In this document: piece by piece, positions 34,886-45,008 of the stretch
How the letters are laid out: every line of letters begins with the position of its first letter
Numbering within the stretch: position 1 is the first letter of the stretch
DNA from: Pisolithus tinctorius
Taxonomy: Eukaryota; Basidiomycota; Agaricomycetes; Boletales; Pisolithaceae
Direction of reading: 5' to 3'
Assembly: GCA_024663395.1 (NCBI GenBank)
Contig: JANFAH010000026.1
Coordinates: 496,001-560,000, forward strand
DNA: 64,000 nt
Program-made: the position numbers and the translations under genes
Notes under the pieces: model-generated
Databases searched by the model: none
Told to the model about the DNA's origin: nothing
What the model saw: the letters and a program-made list of their open reading frames with translations, nothing else

Positions 34886-35806
34886 CTATTCTCCATAAGG
34901 CTCTCCAATCATGTTGCCAATGGCAGAGTCATCGAAATCAAAGTTATTGTCATACAAATCGTCATCCTCACTCCCAACAAGGGTACAATCATCTACCACA
35001 CCAGGGGTGGCAATTCTGTCCTGTAATGGATGATGAGGGTGTAAAGAAGGGCACTGGGCTTGGGTGTGCCCAGGACAAGTGGCGTGGCAAAGGGGACACT
35101 CATAGAGTCCACAGTTGACATGAATGTGGCTGAGACAGTGGCAGACATAACAAGTCTGGTGATAGCAGGGGTCGGATGGAGTAAGTGGCCTATCGAACTT
35201 GGTCATAGCATTCAGCACAGGGGAGGGAGGCAACTGTGCAAGGGTCTCAACAATGTTTAACGTGTAGTCGAGTTCAGCACGAGAGACACCAAAGGCAGTC
35301 TCGGGGTCTACCTCTGACAGGGAGTCGTGAGACTCACAGGGTTGGGGGTTTGGGCCTGACAAACAGCAGGCACAAGGTCTATCAGCTCTTCTAAGGGAGC
35401 GAGACAAGTGGGAGGAGTGGGAGGACAATGGTGATGATGCCAGAGGGGAAGTGGACACAGAGGAAGCCAGAGGAGAGGTTGCAGTCAAGGGTCTTCGAGA
35501 CCCAGGGGGAGGGGGTGCGATCAACGTTGGGTACTGGTGGACATTGTATATGAGGTCTGTGCCTCCGAGAATGTCAAAGAGTTTGAGAAGCAGGGGAACC
35601 TGCTGAGCAGCGATTTCGTTCAAAATGGTATGTGCAGGGGAAAGGAGGGGGTTCTGGCAGTTGACATATCATGAAAGTTCCTCAAGCTGGAGGGCTTGGA
35701 TGGTAGCATGATAGACTAGGTCGAGGGGGGAGTTTTCATCCACCTCATGATAGACAGTGCTGACAATGGCAGGGTTGGCGACGAAGAGTCGATATGAGGT
35801 GATCAT
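34886..35806 (-). pseudogene. GypC third ORF with two zinc knuckles
   Basis: 306-codon frame downstream of the chromodomain, read in the same direction as pol, from MITSYRLF (35806) to the stop at 34886, with a single TGA at 35671-35669. The N-terminal third is helical; the middle is Ser/Pro/Arg-rich. Near the C-terminus are two adjacent metal-binding motifs: CYVCHCLSHIHVNC (C-X2-C-X4-H-X4-C, a canonical zinc knuckle) and CPLCHATCPGHTQAQC (C-X2-C-X6-H-X4-C). The tail is Asp-rich. It is a second nucleocapsid-like protein in a position where simple chromoviruses have none. Whether it binds element RNA is inference. Confidence 0.65.
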
Positions 35807-35824
35807 CTGATTGCTTGCAGGCTG

Positions 35825-38800
35825 TCATTGACAACAAGTGAACAGGGTGTGGCGACGAGAGGGTTCCTGGGGGTAGGTGTAGCGACGAGGAGGCATTTCG
35901 AGAGTTATATTCCTGACAGTACAGGTGGAACGTCGAGTGGGTTGTTTCTGAGGAGGGAAGTCCTTAGGGAAGCGTTTTTTATAGGTGGAGAGCATATCAT
36001 CTGCATGTTCAAGGTGTGTTTCTTTTTGCCACAAGTTTTTGGAAGAAGGATAACCCTTCCATTTGATTAAAAAGGCATGGCCACAGCCAGACCTTTTGTG
36101 GCCGACTATTGCCTCAACTTTGTATTCTTCCTCCTCATTGATGAGGTCAGGTGGTGGAGTCAGGAAGTTCGGTCTGTGAACGTCGTTTTCACGATAGGGT
36201 GATAGAAGGGAAACATGGAAGACATTATGGATCTTCCAACATGTGGGGATCGCAAGGCAATACATTACCGGAGACAGGACATCGGAGATAGTGAAGGGTC
36301 TTTCTCATTTTGGGGCAAGCTTCCTATTTTCATAGGAGCATTTCAAATTTCATGCTTCTAGCCAAACCTTATCACCTTTCTGGAAGGGGGTGAAGGGTCA
36401 TGACAAGTGGTCTTTCATAGTTTTTCTGGCTAGGTCATGGGCCACAAGGGCTTCTTCTCTAGCTTTTCAGAGTTCCTTGAGTCTGGACTCAGCAGCGGGA
36501 AGGTGGGTGTCTGCAATAAGGGATGGAAGGGGTTTCAGTTCATAGCTGTACATGAGGTAGAACAGCGATTGATGGGTGACAGAGTGTGGGCGGTGGTTGT
36601 GTGCAAATTCTGCCATGGGAAGGTTGTTCACCCATGAGGTGGGGTCGTTTTGGCAAAAGATGTGGAGATAGGTTTCCACCTCTTGGTTTATGCGTTCAGT
36701 CTCTCTGTCAGTCTGAGGGTGGTATGCCGTGGACAAGGCAAGGGAGTATCCCAGGAGGGAAGCAAGCTCTTTCATGAAAGCAGAGGCAAACTGAGGGCCT
36801 CGATCTGATATGATCCTGTCATACAACCTGAAGCAGGAGTAGACTTTCTTGAAAAAGAGTGCTGCAATGTCAGCAGCAGATGCAGTTTTCTTAGTTGGAG
36901 TTAAAATTACCCCCTTTGTAAGCCCATGGTCTACCACAACCAAAAGGGAATCAAACCCATTAGAGACGGGGAGGTCAGTGACCAGATCACAAGAGATCTG
37001 TTGGAAGGGACGAGTCGAGATCAAGGGGATGGGCATTAGGGGTGGTGTCGTTGGGTGGGTGTTAACCTTGTTTTGCTGGCATGTAGTGCAGCCTTCAACA
37101 TATTTTCGGACAAAGGATGCAAGTCCAGGCCACCAAAATTCAGAAGAAACAAGCTGTCGGGTCTTCAAGACACCAGGGTGTCCAGCAGAGGGGTGGTCGT
37201 GATGGTTAGACACAACAGTTCATCGAAGGGCAGGGTCATTGGGGATGTACACCTGGTTTTTATAGAGTAACACTCTGCTATCAAACCGCCAGTCAGAGAG
37301 GTGGGATTTGAATGGGAGTGGCATGTCAACGTTTTCTATGGCATGGAGTGCCATCTGGACAATGGGGTCATCCATAGAGGACGACGTGACTTTCTGAGAG
37401 AGATTTGTATCAATGAGGTTTACAAGCAAGGTTTGAGGGAGGAGGGTAACTCCTTTGTTGTCCTCATCGTCATCGGGGACATGGTCAGGTCGTCAGGAGA
37501 GGGTGTCAGGTGCAGCTAGGTCTTTGCCTGGAACATGTTCAAGCTGCAGATCAAAGTCTGCGAGGTTGAGGAGCCAATGGGCTTGTCAACAATTCAGGTT
37601 CTGTGGTGACTTGAAATAAGTCAAATTCTTGTGGTCAGTGAAAACCTTTATTGGGAATGGGGATCCATGAAGATAGTGTCTCCAGGATTTCAGGGCTCGG
37701 ATGACACCTAGAAGTTCTCTATCATAGATGTCGTAGTTTCATTCAGCAGGGTTAAACAACTGGGACAGATTGGCACAGGGTTGCCACTGTCCATTTGAGT
37801 CTTCCTGTAGGAGGATACCTCCCATTGCATATTTGGATGTGTCTGTCATAACTGTGAATGGCTGAGAGACATCGGGCATTTGTAGGGTGGGTTGTGCCAT
37901 GAATATTCTTTTTAGGAGTTCAAAGGCACTCTGACATTTCTTTGACCAGTCCCAATTGGTAGTTTTCTTCGTGAGGTCAATGAGAGGTCGGGCGATGTCA
38001 GAGTAGTAGGGGATGAATCTCCTGTAAAAATTTGCGAATCCCAGGAAGGATCGCACATCCTTGACCTTCTTTGGGACAGGCCATTCAGCGATTCCTTGAA
38101 CCTTGACAGGGTCCATGGCAACAGTGTTTTCTTTAATGATCATTCCAAGGTATTCCACCTCAGCAAGATCAAAGTGACATTTTTCTAGTTTCAGAGGGAG
38201 TGAAAGTTCCCTCATTTGTTCAAGAACACAACAAGTTCTTCTCCTGTGTTCTTCGGGGTCATCAGAGAAGATGAGGAGGTCATCCATATAGATGACCAGC
38301 CAGCCTTCTGCAATCATGTCTTGGAAGGAGTCGTTCATGAATTGTTGGAAGGTGGCAGGGGAGTTGCATAATCCAAAGAACATGACTGTCAGCTTGAAGA
38401 GTCCTTTGTGCATGATGAACGCAGCCTTCCATTGGTCTCCTTCTTTGATACGGACATTGTTGTAGCCTGATCTTACATCCATCTTTGTGAAGATAGATGC
38501 TCCTTTCAGCTTGTTGACGAGATCTGAGATGAGGGGAAGGGGGTATGCGTCCTTCACTGTGTTCTTGTTCAGATATCGGTAATCCTGACAGGGGCGGAGG
38601 GAGCCATCTTTCTTTCCAACAAAGAAGAAGGGTGCTGCTTGGGGAGACTTTGAGGGGCGAATCTTTCCTTCTCGGAGGTTTTCTTCTATAAACTTTTCCG
38701 CAGACTCTCATTCAGAGGGAGAGAGTGGGTATGCTTTTGCCACCCTGGGGATAAAATCCTCAACAAGGTTGATGGCATGGTCATAGGGTCATGATGGAGG

Positions 38801-39597
38801 TAGGACTCCATCAGAGGGTTTTTCAAAGACTGAAGCAAAGTCTTTGTAGTGTTCTGGGAGAACAGGCTTTGGCTTCTTTTTATGTTCTTCCTGAGCCAAT
38901 TCTGTGGCTGTAGTGATCTTTCGAAGAAGGCTATTGTTGGGATTGACCTTCTTGGCTTCTTCGATGAGTTTTCCAACCAACACTATGAAGTGTGCATGGA
39001 TGGTTTCGTCTTCAGGTTCTTCATAGTCCATACATTTGTTTATCCCTTTCTTCTTGGCAGGGGTCACAAGGTTTACAGTGGGTTCTTCAACAGCAACCAT
39101 GGAGATGTTGCGTTTCAATTCCTTAGACCTGTTGGTCTTTTCATCGATGGACAATGTGCCCATTCTCCAGTCTACAATGGGGTTGTTTTCCTGGAGCCAA
39201 GGAAGTCCAAGAATGACATTTCCATTCCACAATTAATGACATGGAAAAAGGACTGATGAACAAGTCCTTTAATCTTGAAGTAAAGAGTGGCAGAGAAGAG
39301 GATTCTTCCTTTTGAGTTTGGTGACCCATCTGCATTCTTGGTGAGAATGGGTTCAGTGAGTCATTGGGTGGGGATCTGATGTTTTCGGACAAAAGCCCAA
39401 TCGATGCAAGAAATTTCTGCTCCAGAGTCTACTAGAGCGGTGGTATTGACGACTTTCAAGGTTGTTTCTGATGCATAAAGGGAAACGGGGATCTGCATAG
39501 TATGTTCTGGTGTAGAAGATACAAGTACAGGTGCAACAGAAACAAGACTGTCCTTATTTTGGGGAACTTCTGGCATCAACTCAGAGTCCCCTTTCAA
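35825..39597 (-). pseudogene. GypC pol: protease, RT, RNase H, integrase, chromodomain
   Basis: The protease carries the intact LVDSGAEISCID box (about 39,440). A frameshift near 39,232 separates it from the NVILGLPWLQENNP part. Reverse transcriptase: [17 protein letters not shown] to the YMDD box (about 38,290) and beyond, ending with RNase H near 37,600. Integrase: HHCC finger with CTTCQQNK, DLVTDLP, DRGPQF and the QTDRETERINQ Glu (37213-36467). Chromodomain with KWKGYPSSKNLW (36265-35825). TGA stops fall near 38,770, 38,705, 37,740, 37,585, 37,497, 37,218, 36,465, 36,400, 36,355 and 36,305; at each, CGA (Arg) would restore a familiar sequence. Catalytic residues I could check are kept. Confidence 0.9.
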
Positions 39598-40690
39598 AAA
39601 TCCTTCCCAAGGGCCCTAGCAATGTTTACCAAGGCAATGGATGGACTAGTGACTTTTTCTTCATCATCGCTTTCTTCTACTTCCACAATTTTGCGGATCT
39701 TCTTTATCTTCTTTTGGGGAGTTTTCCCCTTGTCAGGGCATTCTTGTGAGAGATGACCTTTGTTTCCACAACCAAAACATCTTCCTTCTTTGATGTGACA
39801 GTCTCTTTCTTCTTTTGAGAGTCTAACCCCATCTACATCCATGGCGTTGGGGTCTTTTTCTTTGGCAAAGCTATTCCTGGGATGGAACACCTTTTTCTCC
39901 TTCTTTCCGGAGAATTCATTGACCTTTCTCCATTTGGCATCAAACTTTTGTGCCTGTGTATACCATTCAGTTATCTTGGTAGGAGTGGTTTCCATCATGT
40001 GGATTCTGTTCACAATGAATGGCTTGAGTCCTTGAGAGAAGAACTCAATCAATGCGACATCTTCCACGATAGTGGAGTCAGTGGTGGCAGTTCAGAAGTC
40101 AGTGATATACTGTTCAACTGACTCTTTCTGTTTCATGGTCCACAATTTGGCAATTGCAGTACTGGTGGTGTTGGTGGAAGTGAAAGAGTTTTTAAAGTCT
40201 TTCACAAAATCAGCAAAGGTGCCGAAGCTTGGGGGGTTCTTTTCCAGAGAGGTCTTCTGGAAGGTGGCTGCCCAGGAACAGGCAACACCTTTCTTCATGT
40301 ATGACAGGGCATAGACTACCTTCTTGGTGTCTGTGTCATACAATTCTTTGTTGACCAAGAGATAGGTCTGTACAGAGTACAGCCAGCTCATGGCGTTCTT
40401 CTGGTCTCCATCAAAATCAGATGGAGCACCAATCTTCAGTTCAGTGGCTTTGGTGGCATTGCCAACTGGTGCCTTCGATGATGAACTGGACATCGTATTC
40501 TGGGGTGGGGGCAGCTGTGCAGGAAGGGCAGCAGGTACTGGTGGGATGGGAGTACCAAGCAAGGTGAGGGACTGGTTGAAAAGATTCAAGAGGATACCTG
40601 TGGTAAAGCCTCTATCCAGTTGTTCAGGTTCATTGGAGGAGGTGTCTGTGACAGTGCTCTCCTGTTCTTCATCAGATGATGATTCTTCTC
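39594..40690 (-). pseudogene. GypC gag
   Basis: Acidic/Ser-rich N-terminus (start not fixed), then a gag domain (IGAPSDFDGDQKNAMSWL to TMKQKESVEQYI) interrupted by one TGA at 40094-40092, then a basic stretch and one zinc knuckle CFGCGNKGHLSQEC (about 39,760). It ends KDF-stop at 39596-39594, and pol continues in the -1 frame from the same place. Gag forms the particle that packages element RNA. Confidence 0.85.
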
Positions 40691-40777
40691 AAGTGGGTCA
40701 CAATGGCACCCAATGTCAATTGTTTCGGGGGTTCATGGTGGTGCACTAAACAGTGACCAATTCAGCCAAAGGCTGGT

Positions 40778-40788
40778 AGACTTGAGCT
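40778..40788 (-). promoter_or_regulatory. GypC primer-binding site of the self-priming type
   Basis: On the minus strand, two bases after the 5' LTR, comes AGCTCAAGTCT. Its exact complement AGACTTGAGCT is in the LTR at 40980-40970, 27 nt downstream of a TATTTAG box (41013-41007). No tRNA-type TGG start is present. Confidence 0.75.
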
Positions 40789-40790
40789 TT

Positions 40791-41241
40791 TGTTACACTC
40801 AACCAAAGTCAAGACATAGGAAGAGCTCAAATGCAGACTATTGGTTTCTACTGAGCAACGGCTACAGTAACCTCTGTAAACGACAGAGGATTTGGTCAAT
40901 GCCAGTAAGAGTGATCCTGATTAGGGATACTGAGGGCAAGATTCTGAGGAACGCTGCATATGATTGAGCAGCTCAAGTCTGGGTTTCCAGGACTTGAGCT
41001 GGCGGTCTAAATACTACAAAGGAATGGACCATGAGGCATCCACATGTAAACGAGCTAACTACACCATTGGTTGAACAATGACAACACATGTCCTAGGCAT
41101 GTAACGAGCAAGTTACGCAAGTGGTGGAAGTAGTAAGCCATCGGACCAGAGAGAAGACAGCTAAAAAGGAAATAAGGTCCAATGGATCAAGCACAAGGTA
41201 AATGTATGGTAATAGAGAAAAGTCAGGGGTGAAATGTAACA
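40791..41241 (-). repeat. GypC 5' LTR
   Basis: 451 bp, TGTTACACTC to ATGTAACA on the plus strand. Contains the TATA-like box, the predicted transcription start and the hairpin-forming inverted repeat (about 40969-41002). Followed by the CACAC duplication. Confidence 0.93.
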
Positions 41242-41295
41242 CACACCCTATGCATTTCTACAGCACTCCATCCATCAGATGCTCATTTCGCTAAG

Positions 41296-42029
41296 TGTCA
41301 TGACCATGCATTCATCCTGCATCATCACTAACTCTGCACCCTTTTCCACCGGTCATTCACTCACTCTGCACCAACTCCGCCCATCTTCTGTCATCTATGA
41401 ACCATCTCCACTCTGACTGCTGTTGGACTTGTGTTGCTCTCCTACTGGACCGGGCAGACTGTTCTCTGAGGGGTCATGTGACCACCTTCGGACTTCTCCC
41501 TGACAGCATGCAGTCAGGTACTCTGCAGCGCATGCGCCACATGGTCCAGCACCTGGACTGTTTCCTTTTTTGGATGTCCTATGTTACCCACTCGTATGTC
41601 CTCCATCTACCCTTCATTCGTCATCTGGGAAGTTTTACTTGAAATTTTATGAGTCTCCACATGTCAGTTCCGATTCTGGTTACTGTACCTCTGTAGTAGT
41701 ATAAAAGCATGTATCATACTCCACCATCCCTCAGTATGAATATCAACTTAGTTCCTACTCCCTCTGATTCCATCTTCTGCCTGTCAGAGTTATCTCTGAC
41801 TCTCTGTCTATACTCTCCCTCTGAAATACGAGGGCTGAGATCATGCAAGGGGGTAGCACACAAGCTAAACCCAACGCCCTCACTCTGCTCCGCCTTTGTC
41901 TTGGCAGACTTCATTCCTGCTGACACTCTGCTAGTCAGAGTTCTGTTCCTTTGTGTCAGACTTGCTTCCAAACCCTTCTCTAGACCTTGTTAAGCATCGG
42001 AGTTGGTCGGAGTAGGCCCAGACTTGACA
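41296..42029 (+). repeat. Solo LTR of GypB family inside X3
   Basis: 734 bp, TGTCATGACC to ACTTGACA, flanked by CTAAG (41291-41295 and 42030-42034). It keeps several CpG sites that are TG or CA in the GypB LTRs, so it is the least decayed copy of the family here. It lies just upstream of the X3 coding frame. Confidence 0.95.
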
Positions 42030-42044
42030 CTAAGTCCATCAATC

Positions 42045-42524
42045 ATGGCCACCTCTTTGTCAATCATCTTGCTTGTCTCATTTTCCAGAGACAGTGGCTA
42101 CATGTATCTGCCAGGCATTCCCACCAGCTTCTGTCCTGAAGCCCCCTGGTTCATCCTGTGGTTGTCAGCCCCATCTCATCCCATGCAGCTTGGTCAGCAT
42201 GTTCTCCTTGTCAGTATGACTTCCAGAAGGATGTTCTTTGGTCACCTCAGGTCTGTCACTCAGCTAGAAAGGTCTTATGTGGTTGTTTCGCTCTCCCCTC
42301 TTGATGAAGCATATGGATTGTTCCTCCCTGCTCCTTGCACTGTCTTTATTCCAGTCTCATCCATCATTCTTCCCACATTGCAACAGCTGCAGTATAATCT
42401 ACTGTCCTCCAGCCTCCCTGATCGCATTTATGATGAGTATGATGTGCATCTTGCCTTCTTACTGCAAGATCCAGCAGAAGACGTTCCCCCTTCTCCTCCT
42501 CCTCCATCAGAACCCCGTCCATGA
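42045..42524 (+). CDS. Element X protein (X3 copy), 159 aa, unrecognised
   Basis: Begins MATSLSIILLVSFSRDSGY and ends SEPRP with a TGA stop at 42522-42524. Length and block order are identical to the other copies. A solo LTR has landed 16 bp upstream of the ATG (its duplication ends at 42034), which would change whatever upstream sequence served this copy. Function unknown. Confidence 0.55.
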   Translation: MATSLSIILLVSFSRDSGYMYLPGIPTSFCPEAPWFILWLSAPSHPMQLGQHVLLVSMTSRRMFFGHLRSVTQLERSYVVVSLSPLDEAYGLFLPAPCTVFIPVSSIILPTLQQLQYNLLSSSLPDRIYDEYDVHLAFLLQDPAEDVPPSPPPPSEPRP

Positions 42525-44151
42525 AGTTTTTTGTTAACTTCAGTGAGAGGACAAAAGGGTGGAAGACACAATCACTTATGCTCCCATTCCCCCATCAGAC
42601 CCCCAATGCCCTAGCCCCCTTTGACACCTGACTCATGCCCTTCAATTCTGGAATTAATACTTCCCTGTTTGGAAACACTGTCCATCTGTCATGCCATCTT
42701 TGATCTAGAGATGTCTCCACTGAGATCTGACTTGCATCGCCACCCCCTAATGTGATATCAGTGTGCTTACTCAGTTTCTGACTCCATTTGACTCATTCTG
42801 TGATATTTTGACTATCCTTGACTTGTTCATTACCAATACTTACCAATCTTCTTTGCTTGCTTACTTTTCATTTCTCACTTACTCATCATGATTACTCAGT
42901 CCTTACTCATTACTTACCAAGTGTTTGTGCCTTGTTTGTCACAAGCTGTGCTCCCCCCACAGTATATAAACCCCCATGTACTTAGCTACCAAGAAGCAAT
43001 CAGGAAATGAATCAGAAGCCATTCACTCAGCAGTCAGTTCAGTGCCTATCTCGTTGTTGACAGTTGAGGCTCCACAAAGGGGTCTATCTGTCATCATTTG
43101 TATACTTGGTAGTTGAGGCTCATTCAGAAGAGTCTATCTGCCATCCTTCATCATCTGAAGTATCATCTGTGCTTTGTCAGCACACCTGCTTAGTCATCCA
43201 TCTACTCCTGCATAACTTGTTGATGACTTGTGCTAGGAGTCCTTTCAGCTGAACACCTCTGCTCTGTTCAGCATCCCCTTCTCAATCAGTGTTCATTCAT
43301 CCTCTCCTGTGTAACTTGTCAACAACTTGCACTAGGAGCACCTGCCATTGAAATTCCCCCACACTAGACCTTTCTGCATTCCAGGTTCCATGGAGGTATA
43401 CCACCACTCGCTCTATATTTGTCTTTGGTGTTGGTTTGGTTGGTTTATACTACCTTTCCACACTTTGACTCACAGTGGGTAACATAGAACATCCAGAAAA
43501 GGAAACAGTCCAGGTGCCAGACCATGCAGTGCGTGCGCTGCAGAGTACCTGACTGCATGCTGTCAGGGAGAAGTCTGAAGGTAGTCACATGACTCCTCAG
43601 AGAATGGTCCACTCAGTCCGGTAGAAGGGCAACACAAGTCCAACAGTAATCGGGGCAGAGATGGTTCGTAACTGACAGAAGTTGGGTGGAGTTGGTGCAG
43701 AGTGAGCAAACAACTGGTGGAAGAGGGTGCAGAGTGAGTAAGGACCTAGAGTGAACACATGATTATGACAGTGAGCATTGGTAAGCATAAGTAAGCCAAA
43801 AGGCAAAGAATCAGTAAGCAAAGTCAAAAGATTGGTAAGTATTGGCAATAGGTGAGTCAAAGACAGTCGAATGTCAAAGTATGAGTCAAGTAATGTCAGG
43901 AACTGGGAAAGCACACTGGAATCACATGAGGGGGAGGCTGTGTATGTCACATCTCAAAGAGATTGCTTCTAGGCCAAGGTGGGATGACAGAGAGGCAGTG
44001 CTGATCTGATGCCAATATAGTACATCCAAAAGTGGACAGTGTGAGTCAGTTGTCAACAGGGGTCAAGCTTTGGGGGTCTGTGGGGTGACAGGAGCATAGG
44101 GATTGCAACTTTTTCCCCCTAACTGTCCTCTCAGTGAAGCAAATAAAAACT

Positions 44152-44631
44152 TCATGAATGAGGCTCTGTTGGAAGAGAGGACAAAGGGGGAGCATCTTCT
44201 GCTGTATCTTGCAATAAGGAGGCAAGATGTGCATCATACTCATCATGGATGTGATCAGGGAGAGTGGAGAACAGTAGATTATACTGTAGCTGTTGCAATT
44301 TTGGAAGAATGATGGACAAGACTGGTATGAAGTCATTGCAGGGAGCAGGGAGGAAGGATCCATATGCTTCTTGGACTGGAGAGACTGAAATGACCACATA
44401 AGACCTTTCCAAGTGAATGACAGACCTGAGGTGACCAAAGAATGTCCTCCTAGAGGTCATACTGACAAAAAGAACATGCTGTCCAAGCTGGATGGGCTGA
44501 GAGGGGGCAGATGAAGATGGGATGTACCAGGATGCTTCAGGACAGAAGCTGGTAGGAACTCCTGGTAAATATACATAGCCATGGTCCCTAGCAAAGGGGA
44601 CAAGTGAAATGATTGATGTGGAGGTGGCCAT
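44152..44631 (-). CDS. Element X protein (X4 copy), 159 aa, unrecognised
   Basis: Begins MATSTSIISLVPFARDHGY and ends LPTEPHS. In this copy the frame continues upstream to 44820 (222 aa from MPVYGILVF) without a break. X4 must be the oldest insertion of the nest, yet its frame is uninterrupted. Function unknown. Confidence 0.55.
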   Translation of the reverse strand: MATSTSIISLVPFARDHGYVYLPGVPTSFCPEASWYIPSSSAPSQPIQLGQHVLFVSMTSRRTFFGHLRSVIHLERSYVVISVSPVQEAYGSFLPAPCNDFIPVLSIILPKLQQLQYNLLFSTLPDHIHDEYDAHLASLLQDTAEDAPPLSSLPTEPHS

Positions 44632-45008
44632 ATCAGAGGAATTAGCAAAATGAGCATCTTTTGGAGGGAGTGCTGTAGAAACATGTAGAGTGTGCAAATC
44701 CTTTCCAATTTTGGAAGGTAGGATCACATGGCTGAGCACTACAAGTGAGTGTGGGAATGGTTTCAGTATCTGCAGAATTGGTGGAGATACATCAAAAACC
44801 AGAATGCCATACACAGGCACTTAAGAATTTTTATTGGTGCTTAACTCGCTTCCTTCCTTTTTCCTGGCATTGATGACTTGTTCTTGTGCAAGGAATGACT
44901 GCTGACATTTCTGGCTGTCCTCCTTCACATGAGGGCTATGGTCTTCATCTCCATTCATCAGCTGTACCCATGTACACCTCACCAAACACCTTTGGTGTGT
45001 GACACCAG

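Larger units (their letters stand above)
34398..41241 (-). mobile_element. GypC: complete but decayed Ty3/gypsy chromovirus with a third ORF
   Basis: 6,844 bp with two 451-bp LTRs (34398-34848 and 40791-41241), ends TGTTA and TAACA, duplication CACAC (34393-34397 and 41242-41246). On the minus strand the order is 5' LTR, self-type primer-binding site, gag, protease, RT, RNase H, integrase, chromodomain, then a separate third frame and 3' LTR. The LTRs are close to identical apart from CpG-type differences. About ten in-frame TGA codons and one frameshift interrupt the genes, so the copy is inactive as it stands. Confidence 0.95.
34054..43474 (+). mobile_element. Element X, copy X3 (inside the solo LTR, split by GypC and another solo LTR)
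   Basis: Plus-strand copy from TGTCACACACC to GACTCACA, flanked by GTGG (34050-34053 and 43475-43478). Removing GypC and the solo LTR at 41296 with their duplications leaves about 1.83 kb. The intact 480-nt frame is at 42045-42524, and the TATATAAA box is at 42963. Its frame is closest to X1. Confidence 0.87.
33611..43770 (-). repeat. Solo LTR of GypB family inside X4, itself split by X3
   Basis: Two pieces, 33611-34053 and 43479-43770, join to one 735-bp LTR on the minus strand. The 5-bp duplication GTGAG (33606-33610 and 43771-43775) proves one insertion into X4. Its terminal dinucleotide at 33611 is CG on the plus strand instead of the expected TG. X3 lies within it at about LTR position 293. 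Confidence 0.88.
33030..45004 (-). mobile_element. Element X, copy X4 (outermost, split by a nest of insertions)
   Basis: Minus-strand copy from TGTCACACACC (45004) to GACTCACA (33030), flanked by CCAG (33026-33029 and 45005-45008). Without the inserted material it is about 1.81 kb. It is interrupted at 33611-43770 by a solo LTR of the GypB family with duplication GTGAG. It contains the intact 480-nt frame at 44631-44152 and a TATA box (33497-33490, minus). It is inserted in gene B. Confidence 0.85.
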
